DNA of 64,000 bases from Polyporus tsugae (Eukaryota > Basidiomycota > Agaricomycetes > Polyporales > Polyporaceae): positions 1,247,501 through 1,311,500 of the forward strand of contig JAHRBS010000014.1 of NCBI GenBank assembly GCA_024305745.1. The letters are read 5' to 3'. A program made the translations under genes and the position numbers. Below the pieces are notes generated by a model. It saw nothing but the letters and a program-made list of their open reading frames with translations, did not search any database and had not been told where the DNA came from. The stretch's first letter is position 1. The number at the start of each line of letters is the position of its first letter. This document shows positions 22,025-34,900 of the stretch, in pieces.

Positions 22025-23692
22025 GGCTTGAAGTCGGATGTCGGTTCTTGAGGGCAGGTTGGTGGGAGACTAAGGGTGAGACATGGTATGGGCACAGTCG
22101 AAGGGGTGGAGGAGCTCGAGATGGAGGAGAGACAAAGGACAGGAGAGAATCAAAGTCCACGCGCGCGCTCGGTTCGAGGCAATCAGCCTTGTCCAAATCC
22201 GTGTCATCGCTGACCTTGCTGTATGCATGCGCACCTTACCTCCAACCTCTCTACTGGTACCCACCCTGCATGCTCGCAATTGCACTGAAGCCTACAGAAG
22301 CTCTCTTATGCCGCGCATCCGGGTGCGTGCTCGTTCAGACAGGCTGCATGACACGCTGGTGCGCTCACGCCTAGACTAACATATACTTGAGTACATACAG
22401 ACCCCCGTGGGTAGTGGAAGTCAACTTCAATTGGCTGCTCCTTGTCTGCACGCGCGTTCCTCAGTCAACGAAGCGCTAATAGTAATACTGGCCTTGTCTA
22501 CTTACTTGGACAATGAATCCAGTTATCTAGGCGCCTAGACTTAACCCTCAACGTACGGATCACCAAGCGTCGTGCAAAGAGGAAGGTGTGTCCCTGTCAA
22601 GGTCGACGAAAGCATCACATCCTTGGGAGTCGCGCAGAAGTGACTGACTCGCTTTAGGCGATTGGGGCGTTGAGGTTCTTAAGGTCTGCCCCGGGCCCTG
22701 TCATGCTCAAGGCTCGCATCGGATATACATAACGCAGTCGACCCGCGCATTTTCGTTTGCGGCAGGATTACGTTGAACCACCAGAGCTCGTGAGTGGTTT
22801 CTCCCGTTTCTATGCGTCACCTTCAAGGTCCCTTCTAGCCAAATGGTATATACTGCCACTATAATCAATGAGCGATATCTTTATCTTAAGGTGTGTATAA
22901 GCGAACACGATGGTCCCGATATATACAGTAGTAGCCTTTGGTTTTGGCTCAGCAATGCTAGAAAACTGCTAGTGTCTCTGAGCACAGTAATGGTACGCTT
23001 GTACTGTAGCTGATGCCGAAGTGGGTATTTGATGGGAAGAGGTTAGGTACACTTGCAGGTTCTCGGCTCGCAAGAGGGTTCGAAGCAGACTCGAAGAAGG
23101 CGAACAAAGACCGCCCCGAAGGAGTAGACAGAACGTTAGAAGCTGAAGGAGGAACGGCGACCACGGGGGCTATAGTAGAAGAAACGACGAATTGGTCAAG
23201 AATCATTGGTATCGATGGATGATGGTTGGGGCAATGAGACGAGCTCGAGAGTCCGATTGGGCAGGGCTGGGGAGATGGGCAGGGAGATTGTTGAGTTTCG
23301 GGCAACCAATCCGAGGCAAGCGGATATGATACACAATGACATCTGCGTGGTCTGACGATGCATATGGCGAGACAAGCCGAGTCAAAGTCGATATCGCACG
23401 TTTGAACTTTGTGAATGCGGAGAGGCCAGGACAAGTTCTGCGGTGCTGCTGCAGGGTTCACTGGAGATGTGAGCGGGTCTTGGAGCGTGCTAGACCGGGC
23501 GGCGTTGGTCTGGGTGGAGGAGGGAAGACATGGACGACATGGCAAGGACGAGGGCGAGAGCGGCCCTGCCCTGAGATGCCCATTGGGCCATTGCGGGAGA
23601 CCGCCCCAGTCCGGCAGGCGCCGAGTGACGGAGGAGTGACGCCAGTGGCCGAGTGTTTCCCCGATCCGATCTGCGATAACAATCGGTCGAGG
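22025..23692. other. Long divergent intergenic region (RasGEF and GAPDH promoters)
   Basis: About 1.7 kb between two divergent genes. A 293-codon open frame on the - strand (22958-23839) overlaps the GAPDH core promoter and first exon. It has no recognisable domain and is probably fortuitous. No repeat or second gene seen. AT-rich patches lie near 22380-22950. Confidence 0.5.
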
Positions 23693-23762
23693 CATATAAA
23701 ATCCCTCTGCACTCGGCCACTTGCTCCTCAGCTCCTTACTCACTCCTCGTCCCCCTCTCATC
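23693..23762 (+). promoter_or_regulatory. GAPDH core promoter: TATA box and CT-rich start region
   Basis: CATATAAAA at 23693-23701 is a good TATA box 62-68 bases before the ATG. It is followed by a CT-rich leader (CTTGCTCCTC... to CCCCCTCTCATC), the classic arrangement of strong fungal glycolytic promoters. Confidence 0.75.
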
Positions 23763-25175
<1,413 letters not shown>

Positions 25176-25763
25176 GTGTGCATTGGGCGGGCTGTGCAGA
25201 GCTGTAATCCGGAAGAAGTATCATCATACAACACTAGTTTGTTTGTATCACTCTCGTGCGCGAAGCTGGCGCGATGTACTCATAAAACGCAATAGACTTC
25301 CGCTTGTCGTTTGATGTACATATGCAGGCGAAGTGCTGGATATTTTGATGTCGAGAGGCAGTCAGGAGCTTTTTTTTCAAGAGGCCATTGATTGAGAATA
25401 GCCTGCCAGGATCTGACGATAGCTCAATGAGCACGGACCTGCGGATGCGAAAGTGGTGGGACTACCGGGGGCGACGATGTCGTGGTTATCTTCGAGTTGT
25501 TTTAACGTCATGAAAGGTAAATGATATGATTTCTGTCTTCGCTTCCAAGACTCATTTCTCGATCGTTCTCCAGCCCAACGGTGGGCGAAGTCTCGTGGAT
25601 GCGCATGTTAGCCTCAGTTCGCCGCTGCTCTGCAAAAGGGGCATATCGTCAGCCCCTGGTGTACATAAAGCCTTCCCATACTATCGGACGTTCCCACTTT
25701 CTACCTTGCAGTTGTCAGATCCTCGCCTTGCGATATCCATCTCAAGCCCCACCGCTAGTCACC
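25176..25763. other. GAPDH 3' flank and upstream region of the coiled-coil gene
   Basis: No gene seen. The first part is the GAPDH 3' UTR. The reading frame open from 25581 continues into the coiled-coil gene, but ACCATGG at 25764 fits a start codon better than any upstream Met. Confidence 0.5.
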
Positions 25764-27752
25764 ATGGTTCCGCATACCGCCCCCATAAGAGTGCTCGAGC
25801 TCCTTCCCGACAACAACGATATCGAGTCTATCCTCACCGCCGCCACTTTAACGATCCTATTCATTCTCGCCTCTGCCTTTGACATGTCCTTCCGCATCGT
25901 CTCAACAATGGTCCTTATCCTCATCCTCCCCAGCACCCGTCTCGTCATTTCCCTGGCGTTCTGCGCTACCCGTTTCGTGCTCCTCTCGGCACACTCCACC
26001 GTCCACGACCTTTGGCTTGCCGTCACGTCCTCCTCGCTGTCCCAGGCCGTCATGGATGTCATACCCGTGTTGCTCCTCCTACTCCTTACCATTTTAGCGA
26101 TCTGGAACACGCTGTCCAGCTTCTACCATTACAATATCCCTGACACGACGGCTCCTTCGTCCCCCAACCCCCCGTCTGGTCGCTTCCCGATGTCTTTTCG
26201 CCCCGCCCGAGGATTGCCTGTCCTGAAGCTGCCTTCCGACCATACACACACACCGTGCAGTGAGCGCGAACGTCGGTACTTGGAGATCATCGCCGCGCGC
26301 GACGCGACGATTGCCCGGAGGGTCGAACGCGTCGAGAAGCTCATGCTGAGCCTCGACAAGGCGAAGGAGGCCATCGCCGCGAGGGAGCAGACTATCTTGG
26401 AGAACGCAGGGGTCACCGTCCAGAAGGACGCGATCATCGCCCGCTTGTCCGAGGACGTCGAGCACCTCCGGTCCGACAACGCGAACGTCCGGTCGACGCT
26501 TACCCAGCAGGCGACTCATATCTCCGAACTCGACCTGAAACTTGAAGCAGCTCGCTCAGTAGCGCAGTGGAGCGAGGTCCGTCTTCCTCTTCTCTTTACT
26601 CCTCTGAGAGCGTGCATCTGGGACTGACATCTCGGCCTCTGCAGGCTGCCGTTGGCCCGCTTCAAGCCAGGATCGCGGTGCTGGAGGCTGACCTAAGCAC
26701 CGTCCGCGCTGAGGCTATCACGTTGAGAGCCGCAGCCTCTGAAAAGACCGCCCTCCTTAGGGAGGCCGCGCTCGCGCGCGCGCAAGAAGAATGCTTCGCG
26801 CAACGGGCCGCCGTCGTCGCTCAAAAGGATGAGCTCATCGCGTCTCTGCAAGCCGACATCCTCAAGTTGCAGCGAGACGTCGACGCGTTGTACTGTCGCA
26901 TTGTCGAGAAGGAGGCGCTCTTAGCTGTCCAGGCGTCGACGCTGGACGACCTACAGTTCGAGCGGGATGCAGCTGCGCGTTCTGCTCAGGCTCAGGCTCA
27001 GGTAAGCAGTGTTCTGTCGTGTGTGCCTTCTATCCCTGATCGCCCCATTGTAGCTCATCACGCAGCTCAACACCAAGGTCGAGGCCTACGAGCAAGAAGC
27101 CGCAGACCGATCGCTGGTGGAGCACCACCTTCCTCCAGTCGATGATTTGGAGACGTGCGACGCAGCCCCGAACGCAGACGTCCTATCGCTAACACAACAA
27201 CTAGCCGCTGCCAAGCAGGAAGCCCTCGAAGCGACGCGTCTCCAGAAGGCCTACGAGGAGGTCGCCGACGCGGGCGCGGTTCGTGTCATCGAGCTCGTCG
27301 AGAAGCTGGAGGAGCAAAAGGAGCTCTCCGAGGTCGACCGCGAGCTCTTCCTTGCGCGCATCAGGAAGCTGACCGCCCTGGTCGACAAGGCCCGCTCGGG
27401 CTTCCTGGTTCCCGAGAAAGCCTTCGCCCAGCTGCGGCTCCCCACCAGCACTAGTTGTGCGCGCGCGGAGGACATTTTCACCGCCGTTACGCCGCGTCTT
27501 CCCGCTTCCTCTGAGCCCACCTCTCCCCCTCCGCCCCTGACCAAGAGCGGCCGCACGCTGAGGCGCAGGTCGGCGATTGAGAACCTTCGTCAGCCCCTCG
27601 CCGACGTTACAGCCTCTACAGCCTCAGCTACCGCCAACTCTGCAGCGCCCACGCGACAGCCTACGCCACGAAGTCGACTCCCCCGGCGATGGTCCATGTC
27701 AATTGCCAATCCTCAGTCTCCACCCGCACTCCACAATAGTATACCATCGTGA
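25764..27752 (+). CDS. Membrane-anchored coiled-coil protein (622 aa, 3 exons)
   Basis: The exons are 25764-26576, 26645-27001 and 27054-27752, with 68- and 52-bp introns. Hydrophobic segments lie near residues 22-60 (ILTAATLTILFILASAF, IVSTMVLILILP, LVISLAFCATRFVLL) and 90-115 (VMDVIPVLLLLLLTILAIW). A Pro-rich linker follows, then about 350 residues of heptad-rich coiled coil with repeated (A/V)xQKDxxIAxL modules (for example VQKDAIIARLSEDVEHL and VAQKDELIASLQADI). The tail is disordered and Ser/Thr/Pro-rich (RRRSAIENLRQPLADVT). I do not recognise the family. The architecture suggests a tether or scaffold at an internal membrane. The start is chosen at ACCATGG. Confidence 0.7.
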
Positions 27753-28270
27753 AAGCCATATGCCTGCGCCATCAAACGTTAACGTGCCTCTCACTCGAAC
27801 CTCTTGTCCTTCATCCTTGTTTCTCTTTCTCCCGCTCTAGTATATGAAGCTTCGTAATGGCTAGCGTTCTCGGTCCCGGGTTGTTGGTAATATCTCCATT
27901 TCTTCTCATGGTTTGGTGTGGTTTATTGCGAACATGACTTATATACCCCTTGGACGCTCAATGATACCCTGGATACGATAGTCTGGATCCTGCAGCAATG
28001 AATTTTCTTTTTACGCCACATCTTATGGATCGGGGTATCGGCGCACCCCACCCGTCAGGCCTTCGGCTTTAAATCACAGGAGGGATGGTTCAAGGGTAGT
28101 CATTCCAATCCCTGGGACTCGTCTCAGCGTACGTATTGTGCGGAGCTCTCCATTACAATTATATAGCTCGCGACATGACCGAGATGATACATCCGTAAGA
28201 ATCCAGCATGCGAGTTGAGGGCCGACATTGGGGAAGCACAAGCGGGGAAGAAAATACTGGTCTTCGCAAC
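27753..28270. other. Spacer between convergent genes
   Basis: No gene or repeat recognised. It probably contains the 3' ends of the coiled-coil gene and of the MDR oxidoreductase. Confidence 0.5.
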
Positions 28271-29614
28271 CTATTCCGTGTCTGGGGGGAGCACGATCAG
28301 CTTCACCGCGCTGACCTGATTATTCCGTAAACGCTCCAGCCCGGCAGGCACCGCGCTCAGACCCCCAGGCAGCACCTCATAAGGGACAGGCTGGATGACG
28401 AGAAGAACATAGCATGCACTCAGCAAGATGGCCGTCAATATGCCAAAGTAGCCCCTACCCACCTTGATCAAGCCCTTCTCAAGGAACTCCGGGAGCTTCT
28501 CCCAAAGACCGGCAAGCGCACCCCGGTTCACCCCCGACATCACGCCCTGGGCTTGAATGGCCTGTACCTTCTTCTCCTCGATGTCGTCCTTGATGAACTC
28601 CGTCGCATTCGGGAGCACGACCACCAGCTGGCCGCCAGAGCGGAGGACCGCGCCGGCAAGCTTGAGGGTGCTCTCCTCGGACACGGCGTCGTACGCAAGG
28701 TCTACGGGGCCGTTAGCAATCGCCTTGACCTTCTCAACGATCCTCTCGGAGGGGAGTGTGCGGTCGACAACGTGCGTCGCTCCGAAGGAAGCCAGCAAGT
28801 CCCGATTACGGAGCGATGCGGTGGTAACGATGGGGCTAAACCCAGACAGGCTCGCGAACTGGATAGCTACAGAGCGATACATCATCGTTCCCCGCTCGTT
28901 CAGTGTACAACTTTTCAGGGCGGGTGCCTGACTCACCGAACTGCCCGACGTTAGTGGCGCCGCCTGAGATGAATATGGACCTCCCCGCTTGAGAGCCTTG
29001 GCCACCCGCCCAAGGTGCGGCAAGCTTGAGGGACCGAGTGCCGGGCTTCTGACTGTACAGAGAGACGGCGGTGGTAGCCACACAGCTGAACAAGGGGGCT
29101 GCCGCCTCGAAAGAGATGCTGTCCGGTATCTTCATGGGTAGTGGTTAGCCGAAGCGTTCAACCTACGTGCGTAGGTTATGTAGGATGAAACCAAAGACGC
29201 ACTTTCGATGCTGAGTATACCGGAACAAGAAGGTATTGCTGGAAGGTGCCATGGAAGACCTTCGTCTCCTCGTCGTGCCACGCTTGGACAATGCTATATG
29301 GTCCATACATTTGTAAGCCGACGTGAGATCACCAAAACATGCATGGATCGCACTCACACACGGTCCCCCTTGGCGAAGCTGGTCACTTCTGTGCCGAGGC
29401 CTTCGACTGTGCCAGCGCCGTCAAAGCCAAGAATGATTGGATACGAGTCCTTATAATAACCCCAGGCCTGTATCTTCCAGTCGGCGGGGTTGAGAGCGGC
29501 CGCGGCGATCTTGACGAGAAGCTGTCCTGGCCCGGGAGTGGGGATAGGACTGGACTCGACGCGGTATTGGTCGATTGGCGCTGGTTGAACGAGAGCTTTG
29601 TTGTGAGCAGACAT
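28271..29614 (-). CDS. Zinc-independent MDR oxidoreductase (quinone-reductase / enoyl-reductase type, 354 aa, 5 exons)
   Basis: An NADP-dependent medium-chain reductase. In transcript order the exons are 29614-29358, 29293-29203, 29129-28937, 28866-28463 and 28390-28271. Intron 4 (72 bp) is in-frame. The N-terminal GroES-like domain reads GPGQLLVKIAAAALNPADWKI and LGFDGAGTVEGLG. The Rossmann motif GGATNVGQFAIQFA spans the third junction. LGADH-type zinc ligands are absent. The end (KPVPYEVLPGGLSAVPAGLERLRNNQVSAVKLIV) matches fungal trans-enoyl-reductase/ToxD-like proteins. These serve polyketide tailoring or general enone/quinone reduction, and the substrate cannot be told from sequence. Two TGACTAA sites lie upstream. 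Confidence 0.85.
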
Positions 29615-29768
29615 TGGAACTTGGTGGATGCGTTTGGTTGAGACGAGAACCTGGACTGACTTTATATGCCGGCAAAGGTTGAGCAAGCGCGATTGAACAA
29701 TCCATGCTAGCGTATCAGTGCGCAAGGATGAATCCTGGTGAGGAGCGTATTGCTGAGTAAGTCAGTAC

Positions 29769-29822
29769 TGACTAAGTGTGGGCATATGTATTGAAACTGA
29801 CGCTACTAGTACAACTGACTAA
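29769..29822. promoter_or_regulatory. Two TGACTAA (Yap1/AP-1-like) sites upstream of the MDR gene
   Basis: TGACTAA occurs at 29769-29775 and 29816-29822, about 155 and 200 bp upstream of the MDR start. TGACTAA is a classic yeast yAP-1 recognition sequence. The first copy is part of the 14-bp palindrome AGTCAGTACTGACT (29760-29773). A role in oxidative-stress control of the reductase is inference. Confidence 0.4.
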
Positions 29823-30746
29823 GTCCGAGTCGGGGATCCTAATGCGAAAACAGCGAGCGGAAGTCACTGGGTCGTTGATGAATAAGCCGGAGAGAGATGT
29901 ATTCGCCGATTATTATCGGGAGAATAGGAACGCCATCAGGGCAGCAGGCTCCTGGGGGAAATCGCGGATTAAGATAGGTAAGAGGGAAAGTAGCAGAGGG
30001 TTAACTCACTCAGCTGTACGTTCTCCGTCCTTTACCAACCGCAGTGACGTTGGCCCCGTCCGCTCAGCTTGTTGGATAAGGTGTACCTCGACGAGTTCTT
30101 CGGGATATTTCTGCTTTGCCATTCAAGAAGAGCACCTATGCAAAGTGAAGGGGGCACTATGACGGCGATGCAGTGGCTAATGCCAGTGGCGGTTCCATGC
30201 CAGTGAGTGATTTAGTAGTAGCCTGCAGTGCCAGTGATCAGCAAACCTTTCACCTTCCCGGGAATTTTAGATCATCGAGAAGAACGCGAAGCATGCTGCC
30301 GCGCCTCTAGGGGGGAAAGGCAGCGATATCTGGTAGTATATGACCGGCAGCAGGTACCAGAGTGCGGGAGGGGAGGGACCTGGCATGCCACCATGCCAGG
30401 CTAGTGGCACTGGCAGTCGATGGGGACTCCGGACCGACGGGCCGACGCGGCCACTGCCGTCTCGAGTCGTCTTTAGCCACGGCGGGGTCACTCGAAGTGC
30501 CCGACGAGGTTTGTTCTTCCTGAGTACTACTGTCATTGGCAGTCGCTAATCATCTGTCCCCCTTTGTTTCGCGTCAGCCACAAAAAGACACATTCCCGGA
30601 GTATCACTGCGGCGCTACAGTTTCAAGTTCACTGGCACTGCTTAGTAGTCACTACTTGCTCCTCAGCTACGGTAAAAGCTCTACTACTCTCTCTTTCTGT
30701 ACCCGCAATCTATCCCCCCCCCCAAGTACCTTCCACTTTCGAAGGC
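29823..30746. other. Intergenic stretch with octamer repeats and a small hairpin
   Basis: No gene recognised. TGCCAGTG occurs at 30181, 30198 and 30229, and its reverse complement at 30408 and 30630. A 9-bp-arm hairpin (CCTGGCATG/CATGCCAGG, 4-nt loop) lies at 30379-30400. Confidence 0.5.
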
Positions 30747-31690
30747 CTAACATTCGTCGGCACGGGGCCAGTTCATCAGGTGGTCGATGTAGATGATCAG
30801 GTCCTCGTCAACCTGACGAAAAAATGAGAGCGCCAGAGCTCGCGGCCATGATGTCGCCAGTGCATGCTCGACTTGTTCCCTGCGGCGTGCTGCGACCCAT
30901 TCTATCGTCTCCTCGAGACATTGGCTGTTCTCACCCATTGCTATGGTGATCATGTTGTGCAGATCGTCCCCGGATGCCTGCTCTTTGTTATACGAGGCGA
31001 GATCCTATTTCCGGCATCGTCAGCCCCATTTTCTCTTGAATATATTCATCAGTTTACTTACGTTGTCGTAGATAAGGATGTCGGTGACTGCCGCCCGTAG
31101 GTCCTGGAGTAGTGGATGGTCGTGTACTTCCTGAGGGAGAGAGAATCCTAGCTCTGCCAAGGCATAGCAAGCTTCTACGCCGATGGTGAGTCTCCGCACC
31201 GCCATGTATTCTTCGACCGTTCTAATTCGTTCATCCTCACGGTCTCTGGCTTGCTCCACGACAGACGCTGTGTAGCAGCTCCATGCCGACTCGAACCGTG
31301 CACAGCACATTGGTGTTGCATGCCGTATGGCCCGATTCCAGAACCCAAGCCCACTCATGGTGAATCTTTTATAATCAAGGAGTCGCATCTTGTGACTCAC
31401 TGCCTCGTAATTTCCCCAATTACCGATTCACCGTCCGGTCGTGGCTTGGTGGGGTTTCGGAGCGCGTCCATGCTAATGTCTGCGAGCACTTGAACACTGG
31501 CTTCGTCTAGGACGTCGGTGTGCTCCGAGTCGTCGATCAACAAAAAGAGGTTCATGACGTCGCAGGCGGATCTATATTGTTCTTTAATACGCGTCAGAAT
31601 GTCGAGGATGTTCGAGAATCCACTTTAACCAAGGGCTGATATAGAGGAGGGAATGCGGTGGCATGGACTCACCGAAATCGCACTTGTCAA
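30747..31690 (-). pseudogene. Class I sesquiterpene synthase pseudogene
   Basis: The C-terminal exons are clear: 31401 upward ([18 protein letters not shown], the Asp-rich region), 31353-31062 (FWNRAIRHATP, EEYMAVRRLTIGVEACYALAEL) and 31004-30747. Joining the last two gives DNDLASYNKEQASGDDLHN, the NSE metal-binding motif. The frame then stops at TAG (30747-30749) exactly where homologs have the Trp of ...ECW(S/A)FESxRY. The codons after the stop still read AFESGRYLG, so the stop is a nonsense mutation removing the conserved Arg-Tyr pair. Upstream, coding-like pieces (VRESEAANASSFRAL; AQRAFDKCDF) lie in different frames with no splice rescue. The enzyme class cyclises farnesyl diphosphate; this copy looks dead. 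Confidence 0.75.
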
Positions 31691-31968
31691 ATGCCCTCTG
31701 GGCGGTGGTGCTGACTCAACGCTCGGAAGCTCGACGCATTCGCTGCCTCCGACTCTCGCACCAAAACGGCAGTCTAGCTAGGCGCATCTGCCCACGGTTT
31801 TAGCACGGGGACTTGATAGAATTGTAGAACGATCAAGCTCGGGTCCAACATGGAGAGAAACAGAGCATGCCAAAGCAAAGCATATTGCACTAAACTAAGC
31901 ACAACGAAGGAGTCCATCCACGAAAGGGCCAATTAATCAGTGGGGGGGTATCTAGTAAATACGATATA

Positions 31969-34900
31969 CTATGACCGCGACACCGTCCCTTCCGAATCGG
32001 TGCTTTGTCGCCGGGACAAGCGTTCTTCAATCTCTCGGCACTTAACAAGCAGGTTGACAATCGCTTGGCGCCCACTGGGGTTGCGGATAAAGGGTGTCTG
32101 AACAGCGACAAACGAGATGAGCAACCGCGGAATCGAGCGTGGCGGGTGGAATAGAAAGAACTTACGGTTAGAAGATCGTGGGGATCTGGTCGTGAAGAAC
32201 TTGGGTTTGAGCATAAATTTAGGAAATCGTGTAAAGATCGTGAGTAGATTTCGGGTTGGCTTAGAGACGGCAGCTCTGTGCCCAGCTGTCTTGGGTCGGT
32301 GGCGTCGCTGAACGGCGGCTCCGTCTCTGCGAGCTCCCAGATGGTCGCCCCGAGGGACCAAACGTCGACCTTGAGAGCGTTGTAGGATCCGCTGCCATTA
32401 CAAAGTCGGTGAAAGGTTTGATGCGCGGATGAAAAAAAAAACACAAACCTCCTGACTTCAGGCGCCTGCCAGTAAATGACACCTGCTAGATCGGAACACG
32501 TAGGATTTGACCGAGTGACCTGAATGGCGTGGGAGAAGTCGGCAAGCCTGACGACACCCTCCCTGTTCACGAGGAGGTTGTCTGACCGGACGTCTCGGTG
32601 CGCGATACCCTTTGACTGTAGGTAGACGAGTGCATCCAAGGCCTAGAGGGCGAATTAGCACGTATGTTTGGGCCAGAATCGAGAAAGTACTCACGTCGCA
32701 CGCGACTTGTGACATTATCTTCTCGTTCAAATCAATGCCCTCCTCGACCAACGCGATCGCATCAGCAACACTGCGCTCCATAAGCTCCATTCGTATCCAT
32801 AGCGAATCCTCCACCAAGTCCACGTATAACGAGTCCATGGTCAGGATGTGCCGGTGCGAGAGGCCCTTGAGCAGTGTGAGCTCGCGCTGGAGGTCGGTAA
32901 TCTTCGGTGATCCGGAGGGCAAGATCGCAATGTTCTTAATCGCGACATACGAGTTTGGCTCCTTCTCGGGCGAATGCGCCGTGGCAAGCACGCGTGCTGC
33001 GTACACAGATCCGCTCTCGCCTTCGGCGATCTCACGGAGATCCGTGTACAGGTCACGCGGATCAACCTGGTCGTTGATGAAGCTCTTGAGCGGTGCGACA
33101 ACTTCAGAGAGCCATCCAGGATAGCGAGGGGCGGGAGAGAGCGGAGATGCTGACCGTGACGATGGCGTGACGGGCGTGAGAAGGTTGCCATCAGTCGAAA
33201 GGAAGTTGTCATCGGTGAGAATGGACGGCAGACGTTGCCCGAAGGTGCCGACTTCGGGTTCTCGCAGGTCGGCAGTGATTGACAGCGTGAAAGCGTCATG
33301 TTCACCAAACGATGAAGCGCGGGGCGATGGCTCTGGTGAGGGGTCGGAGTACCCCAGGCTCTTCGGCTTCGTTCCGGATGATCGCCAGTCTGACGCCTCC
33401 GTTGTCAGTGTCTGCGGGCGCGAGTCCGAGGAGGCCGAACCAGTGCCCGTTGATAACGAGGCGGTGGTCGATGAAGTGGACGTACTCGAATGAGATTCCG
33501 AGCTACTCGGGGAGTATGAGCGACCGTCGTCTGGCTCGCGGGACGATGGCACAGCTCTTGACCTGCTCTCGTCATTCGAGTTCTGACGGACCGGAGAAGT
33601 CACCATGTTCGGCCGGACGGAGCGCGCGATAGCGGCGGTGGCGATGGTGGCAGGTGTGACTGTCATGGTGGAAAGCCCGGAATCCCTGTTCTCCTTGTCT
33701 CGCCCCAGGGTGCTTCGCAAATCCGATGGGTCTAGATCATTGATGCATGGAATGGGCGGGAACTCATCGAGCACAGGTGTGAGTAGCGTTGAATAGGAAT
33801 CAGTCGAATAGTCGGCAGACGTGTCTTGACCCCATGATGGAGATGTCGACGAGTTCCAGAGAGGGCTACCGCTTGTCGGCGGTGGGGGCGCTGGAAGAGC
33901 ACTTGTGGGTGGCGACTCCTGTTTCAGCAACTGTTTGGGGAGTGGTTTTTGTGGCGGCAGTTGACGGGCCCCAACAGACGGCGATCCGTCGTGCGTGCGA
34001 ACAGAACCTGCACGGGGACGAGCAGCACCAATATCGGCACCCATCTTCAATGGGGATGTCTGAGTCCTTTGAACTGGAGGTTTCGGCGGTGTAAAGGTGA
34101 TGGTAGTGGGAATGGACGAGAAGAGTGACTCTGTCCACGACGAAAGATCATCCTGGTGGAAGGACAAACGAGGAGGAGTAAGAGGAGACGTGGCCATGAC
34201 CCCGTGTGAGCTTGTGTTTGAGATGTCTGTGGAAGGGTTTGCCGTGCCGTTGGCCCTAGTGCTCGGGCCTGCCTCAGGCCCAACGATCGAGGGGGGGAGC
34301 TGGAAGTTCTCATCGGATTGCGCGAGGTGGGTTTCCTTCCTGGGGGACATATATGCTGGAGGAGGGGAGTGTTCAATCGACCCGACAGACTCGTTCGCGA
34401 CGTGGAAGGAGCGAGAGGGCGCATTTCGAGCCATGAGTTGCTTCTCGGACGCTCCAGAGCCAGACGAGTTATCTGAAACGACAGATATTGCTGGAGGAGG
34501 GGGAACGGGAGGCGCCATGCGAGTGATCGACGGGCTGGAATGATGTGTCGGCAGGTGCGGAGTGCTCTGCGATTGTAGCTGCGGGTATGTGAAGGAATGC
34601 TTGGGGATAGGGCGGCTCGTGGGTGGCATTCGCCTTGCCTCTGGCTCCGGGTGTGTGGTAGAGGAATAATCAGAGGGTCCCCGCGATGAGGTGGAGATCT
34701 TGCGAGTGTGTGATCTCGAACTGTAGGAATGTTGGCTGCTTGCTAGCGATACTTGGGATAGCGACGCGTCCGACCGGTCTCTCCGGAGGGAGCTGGATGG
34801 GGCGCCATAGCTAGGTGATCGCGTCGTCCCCGCCGGAGACGCAGAACGACCAACGTTCAAAGAATAGATAGAGCGCGTACTGCGTAGTCGTGACTCTGCC

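Noticed and set aside
23070..23090. GGTTCGAAGC resembling a tRNA B box
   Set aside because: No A box at the right distance, no acceptor stem and no anticodon arm, so not a tRNA.
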